Source: an uncultured Eubacteriales bacterium (GTDB lineage Bacteria; Bacillota; Clostridia; Oscillospirales; CAG-272). Taken from it: a stretch of DNA of 20,043 nt. The position numbers were made by a program, and so were the translations under genes. How positions within the stretch are numbered: the first letter of the stretch is position 1; each line of letters begins with the position of its first letter. Positions 1-7,009 of this stretch are shown here, piece after piece. The stretch lies in assembly GCA_902491535.1 (NCBI GenBank), contig CABUHS010000035.1, forward strand, positions 1 through 20,043. Reading direction: 5' to 3'. A model generated the notes under the pieces. The model did no database searches and was not told the DNA's origin. It worked only from the letters and a program-made list of their open reading frames with translations.

Positions 1-184
1 AAATACTTTTAGATCAGATATTCGATAAAAATAAGAAAAAGGATTCAGAATAGTTATTTATCTGTATTTTTTGCGGACAAGAAAAAACGATATCGAAACT
101 ATAAAAGCATCTCCCGATTTTAAAAAGCTTCTCCACGTCATACGGAAAAAGGATATCACCGGGTAAAAGCGGTATCAATCATCG

Positions 185-213
185 AAAAAAGGCGGCAGAC
201 AAAAGTCTGCCGC
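185..213 (-). terminator. Rho-independent terminator, leftward
   Basis: A 9-bp perfect stem (192-200 with 205-213, loop AAAA) is followed on the minus strand by six T residues (A-run at 185-190 on the plus strand). It would end leftward transcripts. No minus-strand protein gene lies to its right, so it may close transcription from the small-RNA loci at 372-941. Confidence 0.75.
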
Positions 214-286
214 GGCTGAGCTTGCAATGCTTTTAAAAGCATATTTCAAGACATATTAAATTATACGGGAATATAGTATTTTTACA

Positions 287-303
287 TTCTGTACTATACA
301 GAA
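287..303. promoter_or_regulatory. 17-bp perfect palindrome, operator-like
   Basis: TTCTGTA-CTA-TACAGAA is a perfect 7+7 inverted repeat. A minus-strand TATAAT (260-265) lies about 21 bp away, but no good -35 element is visible for it. The shape suggests a dimeric repressor site; the regulator is unknown. Confidence 0.3.
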
Positions 304-346
304 AGTTTTATGTGATTTCGCAGGCATCGCTTTTCGCCGAAAAAAC

Positions 347-375
347 TTGACACAAATCGACAAGTATGTTAAAAT
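347..375 (+). promoter_or_regulatory. Sigma-A-type promoter (TTGACA-17-TAAAAT)
   Basis: The -35 TTGACA (347-352) and -10 TAAAAT (370-375) are separated by exactly 17 bp. Transcription would start near 382 and run through the first small-RNA locus towards the terminators at 619-642 and 673-710. The -10 is the same as at the pseudouridine synthase promoter (2486-2514). It opposes the strand preferred for the RNA, so it may give an antisense transcript or show that the RNA is really on the plus strand. Confidence 0.5.
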
Positions 376-521
376 AAAGAAAAAAGAATACCGTTTCCTT
401 CCGGCGGGATAAATAAACAAACAAAAAAATGCCGGCGGAAAAGCTGAGTTGCCTCTCAGATTTTCCCGATGTTGATGTGATCAAGACACATAAACAACCA
501 CCGGACGCGGCACCGACATTT
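372..521 (-). ncRNA. Structured small RNA, copy 1 (strand tentative)
   Basis: Read on the minus strand, the RNA would begin near 521, just after an extended -10 (TGCTATAAT, 528-536), and end near 372 in a U-rich tract. Visible structure: a discontinuous closing stem (GTGCCG with CGGTAT, TCCGG with CCGGA); a hairpin GTTG/ATGTG...CACAT/CAAC with apical loop TCTTGAT; and a hairpin CGGGAAAA...TTTTCCG enclosing CTGAG-AGGCAA-CTCAG. The loops TCTTGAT and AGGCAA recur in the same order in copy 2 (786-941), with different stems that still pair. No protein gene is present in either strand. The rod-like closing stem and length of about 150 nt recall 6S-type RNA, but I cannot match it to a known family. 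A good promoter on the other strand (347-375) leaves the orientation open. Confidence 0.45.
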
Positions 522-527
522 CTTTTA

Positions 528-536
528 ATTATAGCA
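528..536 (-). promoter_or_regulatory. Extended -10 promoter for RNA copy 1
   Basis: On the minus strand this reads TGCTATAAT, a full TGn-extended -10. No good -35 hexamer lies 17 bp upstream, which an extended -10 can tolerate. It sits a few bases upstream of the conserved RNA, where the promoter of copy 2 also lies. Confidence 0.4.
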
Positions 537-618
537 TAATTATGCCTTTTTTAAGGAAAAAGCTGCGCGTACCGAAAAAACGGAATTGTTTTCACCGCCT
601 GTTTTCGCTGTATAAGGG

Positions 619-642
619 CGGTAATTTGTGTTACCGTTTTTT
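619..642 (+). terminator. Rho-independent terminator, rightward
   Basis: CGGTAA (619-624) pairs with TTACCG (631-636) around a 6-nt loop and is followed by six T residues. It could end a plus-strand transcript from the 347-375 promoter. Confidence 0.55.
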
Positions 643-672
643 ATGTGGTATGAAACCGTTTGAACTAACGAT

Positions 673-710
673 CGGACGGATGTGTTTGCACATCCGTCCG
701 GTATTTTTTT
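673..710 (+). terminator. Strong Rho-independent terminator, rightward
   Basis: A 12-bp perfect stem (673-684 with 689-700, loop TTTG) is followed by GTA and seven T residues. It is the strongest terminator of the left region. There is no open reading frame upstream of it in this window, so it must end an RNA gene or an untranslated transcript. Confidence 0.8.
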
Positions 711-750
711 AATCTGTTTGTCGGTATAATTTGGCAGAATGGAGGTTTCT

Positions 751-792
751 GTGACTGTTATGACCGGAATCTTTTCCGCTATGATAAAATAA
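751..792 (+). CDS. Possible 13-residue peptide
   Basis: A GGAGG site (741-745) stands 5 nt before a GTG that opens a 13-codon frame (MTVMTGIFSAMIK), and a TATAAT lies at 725-730. The peptide is mildly hydrophobic and ends beside the 3' end of RNA copy 2, on the opposite strand. The ribosome site is the only real evidence; it may be chance. Confidence 0.12.
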   Translation: MTVMTGIFSAMIK

Positions 793-941
793 ACACAGAC
801 TGTAATTCCGCGGGATCATTTCCTGACTCAGGAGCCGTCTCACGGGTAAACAAAAGCGCCGCAGCGAAACGTGAGAGATTGCCTTCTCTCACGTCCGAAC
901 TCAGGGTTGATCAAGACAACGCCTAAGCCACATCTGCGACA
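786..941 (-). ncRNA. Structured small RNA, copy 2
   Basis: Read on the minus strand, the RNA would start near 941, 6-7 bp after a TATACT -10 (948-953), and end near 786 in the same TTTATTTTA tract found at the end of copy 1. It contains GTTG-TCTTGAT-CAAC as the first hairpin, then CGTGAGAGA-AGGCA-ATCTCTCACG as a 9-10 bp second hairpin, then CGTTTCGCTGCGGCGC and TTTTGTTTACCC. The 5' CGCAGAT can pair with the 3' GTCTGTG as a closing stem. Loop sequences and order are shared with copy 1 (372-521), while stem sequences differ and remain paired, the pattern expected of a conserved RNA. CTCACG at 838-843 (plus strand) can also pair with part of hairpin 2, so an alternative fold exists. Family unknown; a 6S-like role is one guess. 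Confidence 0.5.
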
Positions 942-1201
942 TACAAAAGTATAACATATTTATCTGCACGCGTCAAGAGGGTGCTTGCAGATATTGTATG
1001 CCGCGTGCGCTGCCATGCAGTCTTATGATAAGCGTTGGGGGCGAATGTGTCATTGCCGTAAGTCATTTCGTACACCTTACGCACGCCGCGCTGCATAGCG
1101 CGATAGCCCACAGCCCTGTTTTGCTTCCGTTCGTTTTTTACCCGGGAGTTTAGCTTATCCGCCGGTTTTTCCGGCGGATCATATATGGCGGCAGCCCGCA
1201 T
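923..1201 (-). CDS. Doubtful 92-aa basic hypothetical protein
   Basis: An open frame of 92 codons with a basic, charged N-terminal half (for example NERKQNRAVGYRAMQRG, about residues 23-39). I do not recognise it. Against it: no ribosome site precedes the ATG at 1201 on the minus strand, its 3' end contains the complete promoter of RNA copy 2 (948-976), and its 5' end contains a perfect hairpin (1157-1179). It may be only an open frame in RNA-gene flanking DNA. Confidence 0.18.
   Translation of the reverse strand: MRAAAIYDPPEKPADKLNSRVKNERKQNRAVGYRAMQRGVRKVYEMTYGNDTFAPNAYHKTAWQRTRHTISASTLLTRADKYVILLYVADVA
948..976 (-). promoter_or_regulatory. Promoter of RNA copy 2 (TTGACG-17-TATACT)
   Basis: On the minus strand the -35 TTGACG (971-976) and -10 TATACT (948-953) are separated by 17 bp, five of six matches in each. 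Start of transcription would be near 941, where the conserved RNA begins. This is the main reason for placing both RNA copies on the minus strand. Confidence 0.6.
1157..1179. repeat. 9-bp perfect hairpin
   Basis: ATCCGCCGG and CCGGCGGAT form a perfect stem around TTTTT. There is no T-run after it on either strand. It precedes the terminator at 1189-1222 by 9 nt, so the pair could form a leader structure. Confidence 0.5.
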
Positions 1202-1222
1202 TCTGTGCGTGCTGCCGTTTTT
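1189..1222 (+). terminator. Rho-independent terminator ahead of the 1246 gene
   Basis: CGGCAGC (1189-1195) pairs with GCTGCCG (1211-1217); CGCA/TGCG can pair inside, and TTTTT follows. It lies only 23 nt before the next start codon. It either ends an upstream plus-strand RNA or works as an attenuator for the 1246 gene, for which I see no separate promoter between the two. Confidence 0.6.
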
Positions 1223-1245
1223 CAGTAATAAAAAAGGAGGCTGTC

Positions 1246-2304
1246 ATGTTAAGCGAAAACCTAAGAAAATCTATTATAAATAAGTATTTCGATGCAATGT
1301 TGCGAACGACCGTTTGCGACTATACCGAATATGCCCGGATGAGAGGCTGCAATCCGATAACCGTAAAATCATGGGTGACGCAGGGAGTAAGACGTATAGC
1401 CGAGGCGGCGGGAACTATAGAGGGACTTGGTACTCAGAATGTGATCCATAGCTTTGAAAACACTATGTGGAAAGGCGGCTTCGGTGAGGAACTTGACATA
1501 TATATCAGATCGCATGAGTCTGTATTTTGGAAGTTCGTTCCTCATGACGGCGATTTTCCGTCAGTCCTGGAGTTTATGGATTATCTGATAGAGAACTATC
1601 GCGGAGAGATAGCGCGCAACATTATAGACGGATACCGCAGCACTGTACATGGCACGGAGATGGTTCTGAAAAGCCTGCGCTATTCGGTCGACTCCTACTG
1701 TAAAAACGATTGGCAGCAGTACCATCGCTATCAGGTGAGATTTTACGATTACTGCGACTGCCTTGTCGGGAAATATACGTTTTCCGATGAAAAGGAAGCC
1801 GCCGAATATGCGGAGAAAGCACTCGGCAACATGTCTGACAGATACAGCCGCTATATTATCAGAACAAATTCGCTTTTCAGCGGAGAGTGGTATATATGCG
1901 GATCGGGCGGGAATGCGTCGGTTGCGCATATTTACAAAACAAAACCTGATAAATGGCGCGTTTCGTACTATGATTATGAGGACCGTATTATAAAAACGGT
2001 TGAATCGGAGTCTCCTGATGATGAATCGGTGCGGACTGAGGAGAAAAACCGTCTTAACGCGATGTATTACGTGCTGTCCTGCCGCGAATCAGGAACTTCG
2101 GATTTTAAGGTCCAGTATTTTGCGGTGAACAGTTCTTGCAGAATCGTCGGTATTGCGGATATTATTCATAAGAAGATCATAGAATATAACAGTAAAAACC
2201 GGGACCGTCTTTACCGTAAAATGCTCGTAAATGACGTTGAGGAGACGCATCGCATGATTGCCCGCGGAGCGGATCCGAAAAATTTTCAGGATTTTTCGTT
2301 CTGA
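1246..2304 (+). CDS. Unrecognised 352-aa protein with N-terminal HTH-like segment
   Basis: The ATG at 1246 follows an AAGGAGG ribosome site at ideal spacing, so expression is likely. I do not recognise the family. Residues about 24-47 (TEYARMRGCNPITVKSW...) have the rhythm of a helix-turn-helix. The middle (about 85-200) is rich in Tyr, Trp and acidic residues. The C-terminal third is soluble and mixed alpha/beta in character. There is no signal peptide or membrane segment. It stands alone: a terminator lies just upstream (1189-1222) and another downstream (2435-2462). Codon use resembles the neighbouring core genes. A DNA-binding or regulatory role is a weak inference from the N-terminus only. 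Confidence 0.8.
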   Translation: MLSENLRKSIINKYFDAMLRTTVCDYTEYARMRGCNPITVKSWVTQGVRRIAEAAGTIEGLGTQNVIHSFENTMWKGGFGEELDIYIRSHESVFWKFVPHDGDFPSVLEFMDYLIENYRGEIARNIIDGYRSTVHGTEMVLKSLRYSVDSYCKNDWQQYHRYQVRFYDYCDCLVGKYTFSDEKEAAEYAEKALGNMSDRYSRYIIRTNSLFSGEWYICGSGGNASVAHIYKTKPDKWRVSYYDYEDRIIKTVESESPDDESVRTEEKNRLNAMYYVLSCRESGTSDFKVQYFAVNSSCRIVGIADIIHKKIIEYNSKNRDRLYRKMLVNDVEETHRMIARGADPKNFQDFSF

Positions 2305-2434
2305 GCGTTTTACCTGCTTTTTGTGTATTGCCGCATGCCGGAAAACTGGACTGACGAAAAACGGAGGGTACAGGACATTTTCACGCTTTTTTTGCGGCAT
2401 GCCGGCATTAAAATTATTTTTTCTTTCATACACT

Positions 2435-2462
2435 GTTCCGCCGTTTTACAGCGGAACTTTTT
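2435..2462 (+). terminator. Rho-independent terminator
   Basis: GTTCCGC (2435-2441) and GCGGAAC (2451-2457) pair around a 9-nt loop, followed by five T residues. It separates the 1246 gene from the pseudouridine synthase promoter. A second possible stem upstream joins GCATGCCG (2333-2340) to CGGCATGC (2395-2402). Confidence 0.8.
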
Positions 2463-2485
2463 GTTTTCCGGGAATGCATACTGTG

Positions 2486-2514
2486 TTGAAATGTTCACAT
2501 ATATATAGTAAAAT
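2486..2514 (+). promoter_or_regulatory. Promoter of the pseudouridine synthase gene (TTGAAA-17-TAAAAT)
   Basis: TTGAAA (2486-2491) and TAAAAT (2509-2514) are separated by 17 bp. Transcription would start near 2521, giving a 25-nt leader before the ATG at 2546 with its AAAGGAAAG site. Confidence 0.65.
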
Positions 2515-2545
2515 GTTGTCATAATATGCAGAAAGGAAAGCATCT

Positions 2546-3754
2546 ATGAAATATACCGTAACCGCAGAGCAGGACGGAATGACCGTAAAGGATTTTCTGT
2601 TCGGTACGCTCGGCTTTTCCCGCGCGGCGGTCACCCGTCTTAAAAAGCGTGAAAACGGAATAACAGTCGGCGGCGCACATGCGACAGTACGCGCCGTACT
2701 TCGCGCAGGAGATGAGCTTGTACTGCGGTATGAGGACGGCGGAGAAGATGTAAGCGGAAATATTCTTCCTGTGCCTATGAAGCTTGATATTCTGTATGAG
2801 GACGATAATATAATAGCCTGCGGCAAGCCGCCTTTTCAGCCGACGCATCCGTCGCACGGTCATTACGATGACACGCTTGCCAACGGACTTGCGTCGTATT
2901 TCGCGTTGCGCGGAATTCCGTTTGTTTTTCGCGCGGTAAGCAGGCTTGACGCTGATACGAGCGGAGTTGTGCTTGCGGCGAAAAATAAGCCGGCAGCGGC
3001 GGCACTTTCCCGCCAGATGCTCGCTAAAACGGTAAAAAAAGAATATATAGCCGTGCTTCGGGGAACTCTTGACAGTGATGAAGGCGAGATCTGCGGAAAT
3101 ATCGGCAGGATAGCGCAAAGTGTTATATTTCGCGAGGTTAAACATGACGGAACCGGAGCATATGCACTTACGCGGTACCGCGTGCTGCTCAGATATGAGC
3201 TTTCCGGTCAGCCTTATACTGTTGTGCTTGCCGAGCCTGTTACGGGCAGAACTCATCAGCTGAGAGTGCATTTTGACAGCATAGGACATACGATACTCGG
3301 CGACAGACTTTATCCGGTCACAGCTGAAGCAATACAAAATATTTTGCGTAGCCGCGGTCTGAGCAGATCAGAAACGGACGGAGACGGCATTATTACGCAT
3401 TTTGACGGCTGTGCGGCATCTGACAGCGGCGCTGTGCATACGGGAGACTGTGCCGAATCCGGCATCGCTGTACATCCGGACTGTTGCGCCGAGTCCGGCA
3501 GTGCCGTACGTCCGGACGGTTGCACCGAGTCCGGCGGCACTGCACATACCGACAGAGACGCGGTTTCCGGGGATAATGACGGCTGCGAAGCAGGCGGCGG
3601 ATGCCTGATACGCCGTCAGGCGCTTCATGCTGCGGCGATAAGCTTTGAGCTTCCGAATGGTGAACGAATCAGAGTCAGATCGCCGCTTCCCGACGATATT
3701 CTCGCGGTGCTTCCGGAGCAGCTTCCGCATGAACTTGCCGAATACGTTTTCTGA
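2546..3754 (+). CDS. RluA-family RNA pseudouridine synthase with Cys-rich repeat insertion
   Basis: This enzyme would convert specific uridines of rRNA or tRNA to pseudouridine in the cytoplasm. Residues about 1-65 form an S4-like RNA-binding domain (DGMTVKDFL...). The catalytic domain follows: ILYEDDNIIACGKP (about 77-90), the active-site motif SRLDADTSG with catalytic Asp135, and EPVTGRTHQLRVHF (about 231-244), all typical of the RluA/RluD group. After GDRLYP (about 252-257) comes a region absent from ordinary family members: four imperfect 11-14-residue units with Asp/Cys/Ser-Gly (3404-3550), then a normal-looking family C-terminus ending in ELPNGERIRVRSPLPDD. The protein is therefore longer (402 aa) than the usual 300 or so. 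The exact target uridine cannot be read from sequence. The next gene follows after 38 bp and may be cotranscribed. Confidence 0.9.
   Translation: MKYTVTAEQDGMTVKDFLFGTLGFSRAAVTRLKKRENGITVGGAHATVRAVLRAGDELVLRYEDGGEDVSGNILPVPMKLDILYEDDNIIACGKPPFQPTHPSHGHYDDTLANGLASYFALRGIPFVFRAVSRLDADTSGVVLAAKNKPAAAALSRQMLAKTVKKEYIAVLRGTLDSDEGEICGNIGRIAQSVIFREVKHDGTGAYALTRYRVLLRYELSGQPYTVVLAEPVTGRTHQLRVHFDSIGHTILGDRLYPVTAEAIQNILRSRGLSRSETDGDGIITHFDGCAASDSGAVHTGDCAESGIAVHPDCCAESGSAVRPDGCTESGGTAHTDRDAVSGDNDGCEAGGGCLIRRQALHAAAISFELPNGERIRVRSPLPDDILAVLPEQLPHELAEYVF
3404..3550 (+). repeat. Four imperfect coding repeats, 33-42 bp units
   Basis: Units encode DGCAASDSGAVHTG, DCAESGIAVHP, DCCAESGSAVRP and DGCTESGGTAHT (42, 33, 36 and 36 bp). 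All stay in frame inside the pseudouridine synthase gene. Unit-to-unit nucleotide similarity points to recent slippage or duplication. The encoded segment is hydrophilic and cysteine-containing. Confidence 0.8.
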
Positions 3755-3792
3755 CCGTATTTTGCGTACCGAATTACTGAAAGGATTTTATT

Positions 3793-5061
3793 ATGAACAG
3801 AGACTTTCGACCGGAGGAGAAGCCCTCGGTTTATGAAATATCTGCTGCGGATAACGACGTGACAGATACGGACGCCGGCGCTTTGTGCGCCGGTAAGATA
3901 CCTAAAGGCACGGTAAGATCCGACGCTGACAGAGTATCGGCGATTTCAGAAAAAGCAAAGAAATACGGCTTTTTCGATTATTGTCCTCTTCCTGCATTTG
4001 TTTTGCTGTGTCTTGCGGTTTTTGCAGCCGGAATACACGCCGCATGCGTGATGAGCGTGTCGTTTTCCGATCTTATGAACCGTTCGGTATCGCATGCAAT
4101 AAGGCTGATTCTTGCCGAAATAACCGATATTTTGCCGTTTTCGCTCGCAGAAACGGTTTTGTTCTGTATCCCGGTCATCGCAGCCTTGCTTATCGTGTAT
4201 TCACTAAGAGTGTCGCGAGATACGAGTATGCGGCGAACTGTGCGTCTCCTGACGTCTACGCTGGCTGCTGCTGCGTTGCTGTATTCGATGTTTGCACTGG
4301 AATTTGCGCCTGCTTATAACGGAAGCACGATCGAGGACAGACTCGGAATCGACCGGCGCGAGGTGAGCGCGGAGGAGCTTTATGATACTGCAATGATCCT
4401 GAGTGAGAGACTCGGACAGGAAGCTGACAGTATATCGTTCATTTCCGGTGAAAGCTCGGTAATGCCGTATTCGCTGTCCGAAATGAACGAAAAACTCAGC
4501 GCTGCATATGCATCGGTATGCCAAAAATATACGTTTGTTCCCGAGATGAAAACGAGGGTAAAACCGCTTGTGATCAGTAATATAATGACATATACTCATA
4601 TTTCGGGCGTGTATACCTTTTATACGGGAGAATCAAATATAAATACCAACTATCCTGATTATATAATTCCGTATACCGCGGCACATGAACTTTCGCATCA
4701 GCGCGGTATAGCGCGTGAGGATGAGGCGAATTTCATGGCTTTTCTTGTCTGTATGGAAAGCGATGATGCATATATCCGTTACAGCGGACTTGCAAATATG
4801 TTTGAATATGTTTCCGGTGCGCTTTATAAAGCCGACCGCTCGCTCTATAACAGCGTACTTTCGGAAATAGATATGCGCGTTTACGGAGAGCTTTATTCAT
4901 ACAGCGTGTTCTTTGAAAGATACAGTGAATCGGTTGCGTCTAAGGTCAGCGATGCTGTCAACGATACATTCCTTAAGTCTCAGGGGCAGAAGGACGGAAC
5001 AGCAAGCTACGGAAGGGTAGTAGATCTTGCAGTGGCATATCTTTGCAGGTCGGACGGTTGA
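3793..5061 (+). CDS. DUF3810-type membrane protein, putative zinc metallopeptidase
   Basis: The 422-aa protein has a polar N-terminal tail (about 55 residues), three hydrophobic segments (about 59-85, 112-136 and 148-168) and a large C-terminal domain. That domain contains HELSH (His298 and His302, an HExxH zinc-peptidase motif) followed by REDEANF, which could give a third ligand. This arrangement is characteristic of DUF3810 proteins, whose substrate is not known. The start at 3793 follows an AAGGA site. It lies 38 bp after the pseudouridine synthase gene on the same strand with no terminator between. Location is inferred to be the cytoplasmic membrane with the catalytic domain probably outside. 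Confidence 0.82.
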   Translation: MNRDFRPEEKPSVYEISAADNDVTDTDAGALCAGKIPKGTVRSDADRVSAISEKAKKYGFFDYCPLPAFVLLCLAVFAAGIHAACVMSVSFSDLMNRSVSHAIRLILAEITDILPFSLAETVLFCIPVIAALLIVYSLRVSRDTSMRRTVRLLTSTLAAAALLYSMFALEFAPAYNGSTIEDRLGIDRREVSAEELYDTAMILSERLGQEADSISFISGESSVMPYSLSEMNEKLSAAYASVCQKYTFVPEMKTRVKPLVISNIMTYTHISGVYTFYTGESNINTNYPDYIIPYTAAHELSHQRGIAREDEANFMAFLVCMESDDAYIRYSGLANMFEYVSGALYKADRSLYNSVLSEIDMRVYGELYSYSVFFERYSESVASKVSDAVNDTFLKSQGQKDGTASYGRVVDLAVAYLCRSDG

Positions 5062-5719
5062 AAAAAGTAACAAAAATAAGCTTTGTGAATATAAATGAAA
5101 GTAAGATGTCTTACAGTAAAGTTTTTCAGTCATTGACGGATAATTTCTTACTTAATGGCAGTTATTGTACATCGAACTTATGCTGTGACCGTATGAATTT
5201 TCCTTCATAAGCAAAATTCGTGTGTATTTATGCATAAATGTGCGTGTATATATATTGATATAAATGTGCATATGAAACAAACATTGTATAAATTATAAAG
5301 AAAAAGCAAATAAAACCTTTTCAAAACCTAAAAAGTGTGATACAATATATAACCAGAGGCTATGTGATAACCGGGCTGCAATGCTGTCCGGATGCAAAAT
5401 ACCGCGAAATTTATATCCGCAGATTGCCTGTTTTTTCTTTGCGTGCATTTATTGCGCGCTATTCTCGTCTTTATAATTTGTACGGCTGTGCGGATGTTAT
5501 GAAATCCTTTTAATTTGTATCTTTTGTTCGGTAATTTATGTAATTTTGTTACTCGGTGCGGTGTATGCGCGCATTTTCACATGATCTGTATAATAGCTTT
5601 GCAGATGACAGTTTCTGTTCCTGATGGAGCAGTCCGAAAAGTCGTATGCCGCAGCTTTGAAGCGCGGCGGCGCACACCGTGAAATCCAAAATGCTATGAA
5701 ATGAGGCCATATTGATATT
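5062..5719 (+). other. AT-rich intergenic region and long murA leader
   Basis: No protein gene is visible. The first half is AT-rich and contains a 14-bp perfect palindrome ATTTATGCATAAAT (5226-5239, approximate). No strong terminator follows the DUF3810-type gene; only the weak hairpin GTAAGA-TG-TCTTAC is present. From the promoter at 5318-5346, the murA transcript would have a leader of about 370 nt. The leader contains a small hairpin around 5372-5392 (CCGG...CCGG). I recognise no riboswitch in it. Confidence 0.4.
5318..5346 (+). promoter_or_regulatory. Probable murA promoter (TTTTCA-17-TACAAT)
   Basis: The -35 TTTTCA (four of six) and the -10 TACAAT (five of six) are 17 bp apart. This is the best plus-strand promoter between 5062 and murA, but the leader it implies is long, so a nearer promoter may exist. 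Confidence 0.4.
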
Positions 5720-7009
5720 ATGGATAAATATATAATTAACGGAGGCAGACCGCTTACAGGTACTATAGAGACCAGCGGAATGAAAAATGCTGCCGTGGCA
5801 GTGCTTTTTGCATGCCTTCTGATCAATGACACGTGTATAATAGAAAATGTTCCGGATATAATCGACGTCAGTGTTTCTCTTGAAATTCTGTCGGGTATAG
5901 GAGTAAGAGTCAGACGGCTCGGAAGAAATACGGTGGAGCTTGATTCAACGCACGCCGTAGGAGGTATTTCCTCATATGAGCTTGTACGTAAGATGCGTGC
6001 GTCGTATTATCTCATGGGTGCGGAACTCGGACGCTTCGGCAGCGCTTATGTTGCGTATCCCGGCGGATGCGATTTCGGAGTTCGTCCGATAGATCAGCAT
6101 ATGAAAGGCTTTGAGGCGCTCGGAGCAACGGTTGACGTTGAGCGCGGATATGTCGATGCAAACGCTCTCGGAGGGCTGCACGGCGGGAATATCTTTTTTG
6201 ACGTTACGACCGTCGGCGGTACGATAAATGTGATCCTTGCAGCTGTAAAGGCTGACGGTGTTACCGTTATAGAAAATGCTGCCCGCGAGCCTCATGTAGT
6301 CGATGTTGCAAACTTCCTCAATACCTGCGGAGCGCGAATAAGCGGCGCGGGCACCGATACGATAAAAATTCGCGGAGTCAAGCAGCTTCACGGATGTACA
6401 TACGCTATAATCCCAGACATGATAGAGGCGGGAACATACATGATCGCCGCAGCTGCGACATGCGGATCGCTTCGCGTGACAAATGTTATACCGAAGCATC
6501 TCGAGTCTATCTCTGCAAAGCTCGAAGAAATGGGCGTCGGAGTCACCGAAGAGGATGATTCTGTGCTTATAACGCGAAGAGGACCTCTCGGACGCGTTAA
6601 TATAAAGACTCAGCCGTATCCCGGATTTCCTACCGATCTTCAGCCGCAGATATGCGTACTGATGTGCCTTGCAAACGGTGTAAGCTATCTTAATGAGAGC
6701 GTGTGGGATAACCGTTTCAGATATGTTTCAGAGCTTAAGCGCATGGGCGTTAATATTAAGGTCAACGGAAAAACTGCGATAATAGAGGGCGGCAGACCAC
6801 TGTCTGCGGCGGCGCTTAAAGCATGCGATCTTCGCGCAGGCGCTGCAATGGTTATCGCGGGGCTTGCAACCTCAGGTATTACCGAGATCGAGGATATATA
6901 CTATATTGAGCGCGGATACGATAACATCGTAGGGAAGTTGCGCAATGTTGGTGCGGATATATTGCTTCGTACGATTCCCGATGTGGCTCCGTTCGGTAAG
7001 GCAAACTAA
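5720..7009 (+). CDS. murA: UDP-N-acetylglucosamine 1-carboxyvinyltransferase (MurA)
   Basis: MurA transfers enolpyruvate from phosphoenolpyruvate to UDP-GlcNAc, the first committed step of peptidoglycan synthesis, in the cytoplasm. The 429-aa length is normal. Key residues are present: Lys22 in SGMKNAA, the fosfomycin-target cysteine Cys117 in YPGGCDFGVRPIDQH, the EAGTYMIAAA segment, PGFPTDLQPQ (about 296-305) and DLRAGAAMV near the C-terminus. SGMKNAA instead of SGAKNAA is common in clostridial paralogues, so this may be the second of two MurA copies (murA2/murZ type). The ribosome site is weak (GAGG about 12 nt before the ATG). It is probably monocistronic. Confidence 0.95.
   Translation: MDKYIINGGRPLTGTIETSGMKNAAVAVLFACLLINDTCIIENVPDIIDVSVSLEILSGIGVRVRRLGRNTVELDSTHAVGGISSYELVRKMRASYYLMGAELGRFGSAYVAYPGGCDFGVRPIDQHMKGFEALGATVDVERGYVDANALGGLHGGNIFFDVTTVGGTINVILAAVKADGVTVIENAAREPHVVDVANFLNTCGARISGAGTDTIKIRGVKQLHGCTYAIIPDMIEAGTYMIAAAATCGSLRVTNVIPKHLESISAKLEEMGVGVTEEDDSVLITRRGPLGRVNIKTQPYPGFPTDLQPQICVLMCLANGVSYLNESVWDNRFRYVSELKRMGVNIKVNGKTAIIEGGRPLSAAALKACDLRAGAAMVIAGLATSGITEIEDIYYIERGYDNIVGKLRNVGADILLRTIPDVAPFGKAN

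Noticed and set aside
187..941. Riboswitch families (TPP, SAM-I, FMN, cobalamin, c-di-GMP, glycine, ydaO)
   Set aside because: None of their core motifs is present, and no protein gene follows either RNA copy on the preferred strand.
372..941. SRP RNA, tmRNA or RNase P RNA
   Set aside because: The SRP GGAAGC-type loop pair, the tmRNA alanyl acceptor ends and the RNase P conserved core are not seen; a chance CCGGAAGG in copy 1 is not enough.
1561..1929. 122-codon minus-strand frame inside the 1246 gene
   Set aside because: It is antisense to a well-marked gene with a good ribosome site, has no ribosome site of its own and reads like shadow sequence (Arg/Ser/Ile-rich without domain pattern).
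2519..3337. 272-codon minus-strand frame opposite the pseudouridine synthase
   Set aside because: The plus strand encodes clear catalytic motifs (SRLDADTSG, EPVTGRTHQLRVHF). The antisense frame is very rich in Arg, Cys and Tyr, and matches nothing.
5972..6499. 175-codon minus-strand frame inside murA
   Set aside because: murA is unambiguous on the plus strand; the frame lacks a ribosome site and recognisable motifs.
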